From Puccinia triticina (Eukaryota > Basidiomycota > Pucciniomycetes > Pucciniales > Pucciniaceae), in assembly GCF_026914185.1 (NCBI RefSeq), contig NC_070568.1, forward strand, positions 3,182,001-3,246,000: a stretch of 64,000 bases of DNA, in the 5' to 3' direction. The position numbers were made by a program, and so were the translations under genes. A model generated the notes under the pieces. The model was not told the DNA's origin, did not search any database, and was given only the letters and a program-made list of their open reading frames with translations. Numbering within the stretch: position 1 is the first letter of the stretch; each line of letters starts with the position of its first letter. Positions 45,886 to 55,535 of this stretch are shown in pieces.

Positions 45886-46891
45886 TCATAATCATTCTTA
45901 GGAACTTATTTTCCACCCCTGTAGCCAATCTCATGACTTAACGGCTGTGGCCTGAGCTTCTGAATTCAAAAATGTGGTGCCAAAAACATTAGATGACCCA
46001 CTGTACAGACTAGAGTACTCCAAGTCAATTGGAGTGCAGAACTGGGGACTCAAGACTCTTTGGAGTGCACCACAAAGAACTCCAGTGGCCAGGAAATGTA
46101 ATGAGTGCCCATGAGTCTCACTCCATCAGATTGGAGTGCATATCCCCAGCACTCCATTCCTGATATTTCTCCTCCTCAAAAGGGGAGTGCAGTACTGTGC
46201 ACTCCAGCCAGAGCTGGAGGGCCTACAACTTCAACCGGGCTATGTACAAACACACCCCACTTGATCCTCCTGATATCCATGACCATTACAGACCGGCATT
46301 GAGCAGATTAACATCTCCTCTCAATGACCGCCGGTCATTGAGGGAAATCACACCTCTTGATGACCGGTCTGTGCCGGTCATCGAGGGGAGTAACATCTCC
46401 TCTTGATGACTGGTCTGTGCCGGTCACCAAGGGGACTCACACCTCTCAATGACCGGCGCGGACCGTTCACACCTCCCAATGACCGGCACAGACCGGTCAT
46501 TGAGGGGACTCACACCTCAATGATTGGTCACACCGGTCATCAAGGCTAATAACACCTCTTGATGACCGGTCATCAGCGGTCATTGAGAGGTCTCACACCT
46601 CTCGATGATTGGTCAGACCGGTCATCGAGGGGACTCACACCTCTGGATGACTGGTAATCACCGGTCATCGAGGTGAGTCACATTTCTTGATGATTGGTCA
46701 GTCCGGTCATCAAGGGTAATAACACCTCTCAATGACCGGTGTGTACCAGTCATTGAGGGGAGGTGCTATTCTCAATGAACGGTTGGTCTGACTGGTCATC
46801 AAGAGGAGGTGCTACTCCTCTCAGTGACCAGCACATGTTGAAATTACTCAGGTGAAAAGAATTGTGTGTTGTGGGATTTGAACCCACAACC

Positions 46892-47488
46892 AGCGGTGGG
46901 CAGATACGTTACAGTACGTTACGGTGGTCATTTTGGATACCGTAACTTTTTTGAATATCCAATTTGCTTTGTTTTGGATAACGTAACCCCACTATGCAAG
47001 TAAAGTAACGTACTGTAACTAAATTTCCTATGCCAGTTTTTACAGCCCCAATAACGTACCGGTGTGGTGATTACTGCACCCGTAACTTAAATTTGGCGCG
47101 TTACGATACCCGTAACTTAAATTTGGCGCGTTACGATACCCGTAACTTAAAATACAGCGCTTTTATGGTCCTGGTGGGAACCGGGGTCCAAAAAACCTTG
47201 ATTAATGAGCGACAAAGCGGGGAATTGAACGCGCGGAGCGCAGCAGAGGCAGCAGGCACCAGACTGACCCCTGCTGACTCGACTATATCACATTGTTCAA
47301 GGCACTGGATAACGAATAAGTAGTACAGTTACGATACCCGTTATCGTAACTGGTCCTGTGTTACCCCCATATTTGAATTGGGTAACGTACTCGCTCCCCC
47401 AGTTATCCGTAACTAGGCGATAACGTAACGTAATTAGTTACGTTACGGGCAGCGTTACCCAGATGGGTAACGTATCTGCCCACCGCTG
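46892..47488. mobile_element. hAT-type MITE of the 'GTTAC' family nested in the LTR
   Basis: 597 bp, ends AGCGGTGGGCAGATACGTTA and the complement, with perfect duplications CCACAACC (46,884-46,891 and 47,489-47,496). It contains three direct repeats of 'cccgtaacttaaatttggcg' type (47,080-47,150). A minus-strand tRNA-like stretch has a B box CGTTCAATTCC (near 47,222-47,232) and an A-box-like ATATAGTCGAG (near 47,279-47,289). Confidence 0.88.
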
Positions 47489-47858
47489 CCACAACCTTCT
47501 ACATTCATGAGAGCTGCTCTTATACCACTGAGCTAAACACACAGTTGGTCTTGCTGGTGATTTTTGGATATTAGATCATATAGCTTGGCCCCCTCAAATG
47601 GGGCTTGAGGCATATATTCCAACACACCCCTTTGCTTCATGCACCATGAACAAACTATGAATATTGCATATGCAAATCATGTATGTTTGTCATGCATCAT
47701 AGATAATGATTAATGCATAACAATTATGAAAATTGAATATTGCATATGCATATGGAAGCATGAATATCAAGTATTCACAGGGTTTAGCCAACTTTAATTC
47801 AATTCACTGAGAGCATCCGTACTGATAATGTGTTGAAATTACTCAGGTGAAAAGAATT

Positions 47859-47932
47859 GTGTGTTGTGGGATTTGAATCCACAACCTTCTACATTCATGA
47901 GAGCTGCTCTTATACCACTGAGCTAAACACAC
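47859..47932 (-). ncRNA. tRNA-like module in the LTR
   Basis: 74 nt fold as a cloverleaf outline: acceptor GTGTGTT/AACACAC (7 bp), D arm GCTC/GAGC around AGTGGTATAA, T arm GTGGA/CCCAC around TTCAAAT (GTGGG in the other LTR copy). The anticodon stem is poor (GCTCT/GTAGA) and the anticodon cannot be read safely, so it is likely a Pol III promoter module rather than a translation tRNA. The same module is split by the hAT insertion in the other LTR. Confidence 0.7.
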
Positions 47933-49048
47933 AGTTGGTCTTACTGGTGATTTTTGGATATTAGATCATATAGCTTGGCCCCCTCAAATGGGGCTTGAAG
48001 CATATATTCCAACAGCACAGACCGGTCATTGAGGGGACTCACACCTCTTGATGACCGGTGATTACCGGTCATTGAGAGGACTCACACCCCCCGATGACTG
48101 GCACAGACCGGTCATCAAGAGGACTCACACCTCTGGATGACCGGGCAACACCGGTCATTGAGGGGACTCACACCAGCTCACACCTCTCGATGACCGGTCA
48201 GACCGGTCATTGAGGGGAAGTGCTACTCTTGATGACTGGTCTGTGCCGGTCACCAAGGGGAGTAGCACCTCCTCTCAATGACCGGTCAGACTCAGACCAA
48301 CCGGTCATTGAGAATAGCACCTCCCCTCGATGCCTGGTACACACCGGTCATTGAGAGGTGTTATTACCCTTGATGACCGGACTGACTGGTCATTGAGAAA
48401 TGTGACTCACCTCAATGACCGGTGATGACCGGTGATCCAGAGGTGTGAGTCCCCTCGATGACCGGTCTGATCAATCATCGAGAGGTGTGAGTCCTCTTGA
48501 TGACTGGTCTGTGCTGGTCATTGGGAGGTGTGACTGATGACCGGTCCGCGCCGGTCATCGAGAGGTGGGAGTCCCCTCAATGACCGGTAAAGACCGGTCA
48601 TCAAGAGTAGCACCTCCCCTCAATGACCGGTCATCACCGGTCATTGAGAGGTGTGACTGATGACCGGTCCGCGCCAGTCATCGAGAGGTATGAGTCCTCT
48701 GGATGACCGGTTGTGTGCCCCTTGATGACCGGTCCAGACTGGTCATTGAGAGGTGTGATTGCTGTGGGCACTCCAAAAAAAAAGGAGACTTGGAGTGCAC
48801 CCCAATGTGTGAGAATTGGAAGACTTAAAGGTTTATTTCACATTGAGTCAGGATACGAGTGATATACAGTTTATGGTAAAGTAAAAAGAAAAGAGGAGAC
48901 TGGTGGTGTACCTTAAAGGGCAGGGTACAATTTAGTATGGCACAAGTGTATAGAGTATAAAAAAAAAGGAGTAGCGCGTGACGGGCTTTTAAGGAAAAGG
49001 GGATAGCTGAGGTACGTTGCGAGGTCGTTGTACAATAGCTGATGATAA

Positions 49049-50795
49049 TGCTGACGAGTCCGTGAAGAAGGCAATGTCACTAAACATGTGATGTGACGCC
49101 CCAGAGTCGAGAACTGCTGCTAAGGCTTTGGTGTTGATGGAGAACATGCTGGCCGTGGTGACATCAGCAAATGCAGGACGCTCAAATTTGGAGGAAGATG
49201 GATTGCCTTGTTGTTCCGCGGTGGCTGTGGAGTTGTGTTGAGCGGGTTTGGGGGGCAGATCTCAAACTGGTCAAAGTTCGGGGTGGAGAGCCCAGCATTG
49301 TTCTTTGGAGTGGGCAGCCAATGGATTGTGATTTCTCTTGCAACGGGGCGGAGGTCTGGCTCTTGTGCTGAGTGCAGTCGCCGTTTGTTCTACAGGAACT
49401 TTTTTCTTTGGTGGTTTGCAGTCTTCTTTGGCGAGGTCTTTTAGTCAATCCATGAGTAGCAAATGGTTGTTGTTCATTTCTGGATCAAGGGCAAAAGAGT
49501 CGTTCAGAGCGCGACGACTGGTACCAAGCTTTCCGATGATATAACTACAAATATCTCGACTTTGCATAGGATGACCAATTGAGGCAAAGTTGGTGAGACA
49601 TCGTTGGACGTCATCGAGGAAGTTCAACATGTGTCCTTTGTATCTAACGTTCTGCCAGTCTGTCAAGCATTGATTGAAGCGGATGGTAGTGTATCAAGCA
49701 AAACGGTCAGAGATCTTCTTCCACAGGAGATTGAAAAATTATGGAGAACTGAAAATGCATTTCTCTTTAGACACTTTGTTCTTAGGCTTGTAGAGCTAGT
49801 TACAAGATTGTTAAGCAGGTGAAAGAGTTTTACCTGAAAGCAGTGCAAGTGGCCGCCGCTGACTTAGAGGTTGAGAGTAAGAGATTGTGAGGTCCGTTTT
49901 CTGCGCGTCACCGTTGAGCCGTTAGCCGCTTGTTTCCTCTTCTATATTTTGGAGAGTAAGTGTTCTCTTACTTGGCCGGGTTTTTCCCCAGGCTTGAGCC
50001 TTTAGCTGAGACGGTCCGATAGAGATGCGCTTCCTACGCTTTCTGTTGAACATAGTGATTAGCTCAGCTTCTCTTTTTCTTGGCCTTTGTCTCTAGCTCA
50101 TGACCTTACCACTTACTTATCTCCTTTCCTGTTTGGTTGGGAGTGTTCGTGGTTTGAGTCTTGTTCTTGAGTTCTGATGCTGCAAGTAACACGGTCGAGC
50201 GTTTTAGCCACGACTAATTAGTTAGCTGAACAGTTCACTCTCACTCACCTTCGGTGTTGGATGTGATCCTGTCCAGTAACGACGATTGACGGTACTTGTC
50301 CGTTTTTTCGATCTTGCTGTCCTCGGTAGATGTACCTGCTATCATCAGAGTTGATGAAGTCAGTTTTCCATCTCCGCGGGCAGCTTGGGCTGCGGAAAGA
50401 GGTTTGCTTTGCTTACCTGATTCCGCAGCTTTTGTGGTTCGCGGCGCTTTCCTTAGATTGCGCCGTTTGCCGAGGTCTGTATTCTTACAGAGATAACCGC
50501 TATCGTCGTTTTCCTCCTTGACGATATCCACAAAAAGCCGGTCAGAGAGTTTCATGGCAATGACGCCGGCCGAGTTGTTGAGTTGCTTCTTGACTGCTTG
50601 AGCGGGGTTAGGGACAGGAGCAACTGTGATGGTTGTCCATAGGTCTTTGTTCTTCATGAAGTTGCGCATTTGAAGAGACCAGAGAGGATAGTTAACGTTG
50701 CCCTCCAGGGTGGGGAGGCAGGCGAGTTCTTCTTTGGATGCGATGCTGTTGGCCATTTCGTCGCTGCCCTTGTAAGTCTTGTTTTGAGGATTCAA
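49049..50795 (-). pseudogene. Copia gag-protease, broken by deletion, stop codon and an inserted LTR
   Basis: Minus strand, starting near 50,795: LEGNVNYPLWSLQMRNFMKN and MKLSDRLFVDIVKEEND are typical copia Gag (UBN2-type). The frame is cut at 50,489 by a solo LTR and resumes at 49,731 (LLWKKISDRF), meets an in-frame TGA near 49,706, then continues (LTDWQNVRYKGHMLNFLDDV, SRDICSYIIGKL). A CCHC-like remnant (RCKRNHNPLAAHSKEQCW) and the protease active-site region (VLDSGASHHMFSD) follow before the deletion point. It cannot make a working polyprotein. Confidence 0.8.
49732..50489. mobile_element. Solo LTR (758 bp) inside the copia gag
   Basis: TG...CA ends (plus strand TGAAAAATTATGG ... GTATTCTTACA) with perfect 5-bp duplications GAGAT at 49,727-49,731 and 50,490-50,494. 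Removing it restores the gag reading across GGTTATCTC|CTGTGG. On the minus strand its first ~250 bp match the arms of the inverted element at 52,105-52,903. Confidence 0.85.
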
Positions 50796-51899
50796 GTGTT
50801 GCTCGTGGAGTCCACCAAGACTGTAAATCTGTGAGAATTGGAAGACTTAAAGGTTTATTTCATATTGAGTCAGGATGCGAGTGATATACAGTTTATGGTA
50901 AAGTAAAAAGAAAAGAGGAGACTGGTGGTGTACCTTAAAGGGCAGGGTACAATTTAGTATGGCACAAGTGTATAGATTATAAAAAAAAAGGAGTAGCGCG
51001 TGACGAGCTTTTAAGGAAAAGGGGATGGCTGAGGTACGGTGTGAGGTCGTCGTACAATAGCTGATGATAACAATTGGAAAGAGAAGCGATTCAGGAGTGC
51101 GGCGAGTTCTGTGGGAGCAGTTGAGGGGAGTCTGGGATGAGTGAGCAGGAGCAGGAAAGAAACGTGAGGAAAGTGAGTCGGATGGCCTAGGAGCGATGAA
51201 GGTGGTCAGCTTTTTATGTCCATTCTTCATCACGCAGGTAGGACATCTGCTTTGGTAAAGTACACGCTGAGGGTCTGCTTGCAACTCAATTACATGAGTC
51301 CGGTACAGACAAAAGAGGGAAACGCCACGGCTGGTAGGGCACAACCGGTTGGGGCGGGGTCTTTGTCCATGCTTTCATTGCCTGTACAAGACGGTAGGCA
51401 AGGGTGTCAGTTTTGGCTGTTGCTTGTCTTCAGAACCGGTTCAGGCATTGGTCTGGTTGGATTGGGAGGTATGTAGGAACTTACTGGTCATGGTGTGGCT
51501 GGTGGTTGCTTCAGGATTGTCAGCCATGGCTGGAATGGTCAGAGGGGTTGTTACCGGATCAAGGCTTTTGTTTGGGGGACCCAATCCCGAACTCTGACAC
51601 AATGCACTCCATTTGGTATTTGGCAGCTGGAGTGCAAAGCCAAAATCCTTCACTGAAAAGGTGGAGTGCTTGGGCTTGCACTCCTTTTTCTTGGAGTGCA
51701 TCTAGCTGCACTTTTGGTCAAGTTTGGAGTACCCAGTTGTGTACTCCAATAAACATGGAGTGCCCATCTGGGGACTCCATGTTTTGGGAGTACAAAATCA
51801 AGGCACTCCAACTTTTTTGGAGTGCTGGCCCCCCAAAGCCAAAAATGTGGAGTGCACAAAGTAAAAGTTTGGAGTGCATTTAGGCTGACCCTAAAAAAA

Positions 51900-52104
51900 C
51901 ATGTGGGAAAAAACTTTCCCTCTCATTTCCTTGGTGTCACTGTCTGCCTCCATGATTGTTTTTGTCAAATCTGCCCACAAGAACAGATCTCTGCAATTCT
52001 TCAGGTTTGCCACTGGTTCCCATGAGTTTTCCTCTGGCCCAAATCATTTCCAGCTGACCAGGCATTGAATTTTCTGCCCTCTTCTAACATTCCAGCATAT
52101 CTTC
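51900..52104. other. Short unassigned stretch between nested elements
   Basis: No feature recognised; it ends in the TCTTC duplication of the next element. Confidence 0.4.
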
Positions 52105-52903
52105 TGTGAGAATACAAGCCCGGGCAAATGGCGCAGCGCTCATAAATTGAGAGAGCGGCCAGGAGCTACATCAGCTGCGGAACATGGTAAGCAAATCCCA
52201 CCATTTCCGCAGTCCAAAGCAGCAGCTCAGAGATGCAAAATTAACACACCAAATTTGGTGTATGCAGGTCCAACTCCAGCAAGCAATAGAATTAGACTCA
52301 AGGAAAATCACAACCGTCAATCACTTTCAGATAGAATATCCAAAGCTAGCACCAAAGGTAAGCAGCCGGTCAAGCTTCTGAAGTGTTGATCTAGATTTTG
52401 TGCTAATGCCACATCCCAATAATTCCTTAGGCATTGTTGTATACGCAACAGGAAGTTTTGCTATTTTAGTCTTGTGTTTCTTTATTCCGCTTGGAATCTA
52501 ACAAGACTACTCACCAATTGGTTCTCCTACTCTTTGAGTGAAATTGGTTTGGTCTGTCTTTTCCTGTTCAAAAATGTCTAAGAAATTATTGAAATGCAGA
52601 ATTAGCACAACATCTAGATCAACATGTCAGAAGCTTGAACACCCACTTACCTTTGCCACTAGCTTTGGATATTCTATCTGCAAGTGACTGATGGTTGGGA
52701 TTTTCCTTGAGTCTAATTCTATTGCTTGCTGGAGTTGGACCTGCATACACCAAATTTGGTGTGTCAGTTTTGCATCTCTGAGCTGCTGCTTTGGACTGCG
52801 GAAATGGTGGGATTTGCTTACCATGTTCCGCAGCTGATGTAGCTCCTGGCTACTCTCTCAATTTATGAGCGCTGCACCGTTTTCCCGGGCTTGTATTCTC
52901 ACA
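52105..52903. mobile_element. Palindromic element built from two inverted LTR ends
   Basis: Left end TGTGAGAATACAAGCCCGGG, right end its complement, arms ~315 bp highly similar, with a ~180-bp non-repeated centre. Perfect 5-bp duplications TCTTC lie at 52,100-52,104 and 52,904-52,908. Each arm carries the same short frame (MVSKSHHFRSPKQQLRDAKL) and matches the 5' part of the solo LTR at 49,732-50,489 (minus). The 5-bp duplication and TG...CA ends point to retroviral-type integration, not a TIR transposase. Confidence 0.75.
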
Positions 52904-52908
52904 TCTTC

Positions 52909-53335
52909 CACCTCCCATTTGTTTCTGCCGCAAGTGTGATCAGATCCAGTGTATTGTGGATTGATACCTGCAGAATACAGGGTGTACTCCTTGTTTGGAG
53001 AGTGGAAGTGAGTGTTAGCTTGTATGCATATTTGGAAATTCTACTAACTATTAGAAATGGTCCCAGCCAGCAGTGATCCAGCTTTGTGCTGGGAACATAC
53101 TTCTTCTGTCCATTCCACACAAAGCTTGCCAAACTAGTGCAAGGTTTCGGGATTGGCCCAGGTGGCCCTCTATTTTGGTGTTTGACTACTTTTCTGGATC
53201 TCTGCATCATGAGAGAAGGGTCTGCCAGTAACACAATTTGTCCCTTATTGTAAAGGATCACATCTGCCAGTGAATACCTGTTGGACTTGCCTGAAAGTGT
53301 GGAACTCTCACACAGGGGTAAGGAGAGCTTGGAGG
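52909..53335 (-). pseudogene. Ty3/gypsy integrase C-terminal fragment
   Basis: The minus strand reads SFVWNGQKKYVPSTKLDHCW, then LGPFLIVSRISKYAYKLTL and a diverged HVS-like end, the usual C-terminal fold after the gypsy integrase core (RP..KLD....GPF.I....G..AY.L.LP). Stops and missing conserved residues show it is a relic. From 53,336 to 53,979 nothing else is recognised. Confidence 0.6.
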
Positions 53336-53979
53336 GGAAATGTAATATGCCACAGAAAAAGAAACATATGGGCTCTTGAAGGGCTGCCCTCCTGGAATAA
53401 ACTCAGGGAGTTAAACTTGCACTCCCAAAGACCCACGGGTGCCTAATACCGGCCAACGGGTACTACTATGGGCTAGGTCTAAGAAAAAGGAATTTCTGGC
53501 AGTTCCTTTCTTGATTTAATAAGACAGATTTTCACTAGATCTGGGATTTAATTATCTTCAATTTGGATTAGATGAAAGCTGATCAATATTTACATAGCAT
53601 GGGAAAAAAGAAAACAAGAATGGGCAAGAGAGGCCTCTTTTTTCAGAGAAAAAACTAGTCTGAGGTGTGAAATAATTTGCTGATTGGGAAAGCTGTGCAA
53701 TGTGAAATGAAATAATTTTGAGTTATGATAACTTGGCTTGATCCAGATTAGGCAAGGAAATCACATCTAAGAAAAGATTTGCTACATCAACATGTAGTAC
53801 ATGTGACATGTAAATCATTGTGGGGAAATTTTTGATGTTTGTAAACATGACTCAAAGTAGCTGTATGCCAAGACATGAGTGGGATAAGTGTGTAATTATG
53901 ATAAAATATGCACTACTGTTGGCCCTTTCTGCCAGATTGACTGCCACAATCCTTCTATATGTCCATTTTACACAGGTAC

Positions 53980-54148
53980 TGGAGGACTTCCTGTCAAATT
54001 TGGATAAATCTGGAATTTCAGATTTCACAGGGAAATCTGAAATCTGGAACTCTGGATCACTTTGGGGAGCTTTGGGGACCTAGATTTCCCTGCAAAATCT
54101 GAAATCCATTGGCTCAGATCTAACTTTCCAGATTGACAGGAGGTCCTC
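53980..54148. mobile_element. Short MITE, 'TGGAGGACTTC' family, copy 4
   Basis: Ends TGGAGGACTTCCTGTCAA and TTGACAGGAGGTCCTC. It directly abuts copy 5 in the same orientation. Confidence 0.8.
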
Positions 54149-54309
54149 TGGAGGACTTCCTGTCAAGTTTGAATAAATCTGAAATTTCAGATTTTGCAGG
54201 GAAATCTGAAATCTGGAACTCTGGATCACTTTGGGGACCCAGATTTCCCTGTGAAATCTGAAATCTATCAGCTCAGATCTAACTTTCCAGATTGACAGGA
54301 AGTCCTCCA
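54149..54309. mobile_element. Short MITE, 'TGGAGGACTTC' family, copy 5
   Basis: Ends TGGAGGACTTCCTGTCAA and TTGACAGGAAGTCCTCCA. It is about 90% alike to copy 4, so the two form a head-to-tail dimer. From 54,310 to 54,900 no gene is seen. Confidence 0.8.
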
Positions 54310-54904
54310 CTGAGAAGATAGTCTAAAGGCTGCAGTAGGACTAAAAAATGCGCAGAGTCATCAGCACCAAGAAAACACTCAAGGCAACATGGAAAAACCA
54401 CAGAGCATGAAAAAAAAAAAATCAACATGCAACATGAGGCAAATAATGTAGAAAAAAAAAAACATGAGGAAACTCATCACATTAAAAAAACACAAGCAAC
54501 TTTTGTTGTGACAGAGCTGTCACAGGCATCTTCCAGGCTCACCACAGCATAAACCATACACCACAGGTGAGGTTTTAAAGTTTCCATCCAGTAAATTTAC
54601 TGGATGGTACAAAAAACTGAAAACCACCCGGAATCATTCTGGTATGGTCAAAGGACCAAAAACCAATTGGAATGCTTCCGGTATGGTAAAAGGACCGGAA
54701 TCATTCCAATCACAGTTTGGGTTAAAACCAAACCCAAAAAAAAAGGGTCGCATCGGAACAAAGTCAAAAACGTTTTGACTTCATTCCAGGAAATACACAC
54801 TGGAATCTCTTTCCGGTATTTTTCCTGGAAAACTTCTGTACATGACCGATCAAGCCTTGCAGATGCAGGCTCATAAGCACAAATCACGCCATGCTCCACA
54901 TGGC

Positions 54905-54980
54905 TTGTCTAGCGTAGTGGTCAAGGAGTTCCGGTGAGGGTAGATCAGCAACATGTTGCTGGTTCAAGCCTCATTTTTGG
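54905..54980 (+). ncRNA. tRNA-derived SINE head (A and B boxes)
   Basis: TAGCGTAGTGGTCAAGG (A-box form) and TGGTTCAAGCC (B-box form) are about 45 bp apart. The body probably continues into 54,980-55,250, where no gene is supported. It does not fold as a full tRNA. Confidence 0.5.
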
Positions 54981-55359
54981 CTGGGTGAATTGTGTGGCCC
55001 CCATTTAGAACCAATCACCACCCGTCACAGCCCGTAACCATTCCAAATTGCACACAAAAGCAATTCGGAAGTGCGTTGGGAATCCGAAGTAATTTTGGAT
55101 TGCCTTGCAGTAGGGTTCCTGGAATTTTCCAGTGGAAACGCCGACCGTCTGGCGACGGGCCCCCTTGCAGGCAGACCAACCGAAATGATATCAGTTGGAA
55201 ATCAAAATCATTTCGTTGAGCTTCACCCGTGGTGTACTCCTCATCCGGGACAAACCCAGGTTGAGGAGTGCTTCTACGTGAAATATACTGAGTTAGACAT
55301 TCTGAGTCACTATAACTTTCACATGTCATACTGTTTTCTCTAATTTTTTCTCTTAGGTT

Positions 55360-55535
55360 AATGAACAACAACAAAGATTCTGAGCAATTTGCATTAAATT
55401 TGATAATTTTCAAACTTTCCATTTTTTTCTTCTTTCACACATAATCATTCTTGGGAACTTTTTTTGCACCCCTGTAGCCAATCCCATGACTTTGAGCTTC
55501 TGCAATGAAAAAATTGATACCAAAAACTTCAGCGC
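55360..55535 (+). mobile_element. Relic arm of the mariner-like palindromic family
   Basis: Matches the right arm of 43,817-46,003 in order: 'attctgagcaatttgca', 'ttcacacataatcattcttgggaac', 'cacccctgtagccaat', 'tgagcttctg', 'gataccaaaaact'. It is diverged and truncated. Confidence 0.6.

Larger units (their letters stand above)
43817..46003. mobile_element. Tc1/mariner-like palindromic element in TA
   Basis: 2,187 bp. Ends CAGTGGGTCATCTAATG and CATTAGATGACCCACTG, flanked by TA on both sides (43,815-43,816 and 46,004-46,005). The inverted arms extend for several hundred bp: the 'gtggaaaaaaagttcc' block, then the 'gactcccaaaa' and 'gtcgcgcgg' block, then tandem units. No transposase frame was found, so it is non-autonomous. 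Confidence 0.85.
46836..48014 (-). mobile_element. Miniature LTR retroelement (TRIM-like) with tRNA-like modules in its LTRs
   Basis: LTR copies at 46,836-47,624 (interrupted) and 47,831-48,014 are both exactly 184 bp once the nested insertion is removed. They start TGTTGAAATTACTCAG and end CATATATTCCAACA. Perfect 5-bp duplications GCACA flank the whole (46,831-46,835 and 48,015-48,019). The internal region is only 206 bp and non-coding. On the minus strand a purine tract AAGCAAAGGGGTG directly precedes the downstream LTR, which sets the orientation. A primer-binding site is not certain (TTATCAGTACGGATGC follows the upstream LTR). Confidence 0.88.
46290..48770. repeat. Palindromic 'GACCGGTCATTGAG' satellite, split by the miniature LTR element
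   Basis: The two blocks, 46,290-46,830 and 48,020-48,770, were contiguous before the insertion. Each unit (~30 bp) is itself a hairpin, e.g. CTCAATGACCGGT facing ACCGGTCATTGAG, spaced by 'gggactcacacctc'. The spacer orientation flips near 48,240, so the whole array is also one large palindrome. Confidence 0.85.
48808..51599 (-). mobile_element. Deleted Ty1/copia retrotransposon
   Basis: Flanked by perfect CAATG duplications (48,803-48,807 and 51,600-51,604). The upstream LTR is 50,830-51,599 (770 bp, TG...CA). The downstream LTR keeps only its last ~241 bp (48,808-49,048). The body has gag and the start of the protease, then joins the LTR remnant directly, so most of pol and the U3 part of the second LTR are deleted in one event. 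Confidence 0.85.
43730..51891. mobile_element. 8.16-kb outer element with 24-bp terminal inverted repeats; host of the nest
   Basis: The ends GGGTCAGCCTAAATGC and, inverted at 51,891, the same sequence stay identical for 24 bp. Both are flanked by TAAAAAAA (43,722-43,729 and 51,892-51,899); because this is A-rich, the exact duplication length is ambiguous. Subterminal zones at both ends are dense in 'ggagtgca' and 'tgcactcc' motifs. After removing later insertions about 2 kb remain, mostly the 'gaccggtcattgag' satellite, with no transposase. Confidence 0.8.

Noticed and set aside
47859..47932. A normal functional tRNA gene
   Set aside because: The anticodon stem has two mismatches, position 33 is not T in the standard register, and it occurs twice as part of LTRs.
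46290..48770. CRISPR-like repeat array
   Set aside because: The spacing is irregular, units are self-palindromic and diverged, spacers are themselves repeated, and the genome is eukaryotic.
49604..49822. Plus-strand 72-codon frame MDVIEEVQHV...
   Set aside because: Antisense to the copia gag and crossing the solo LTR border, so it cannot be an ancestral gene.
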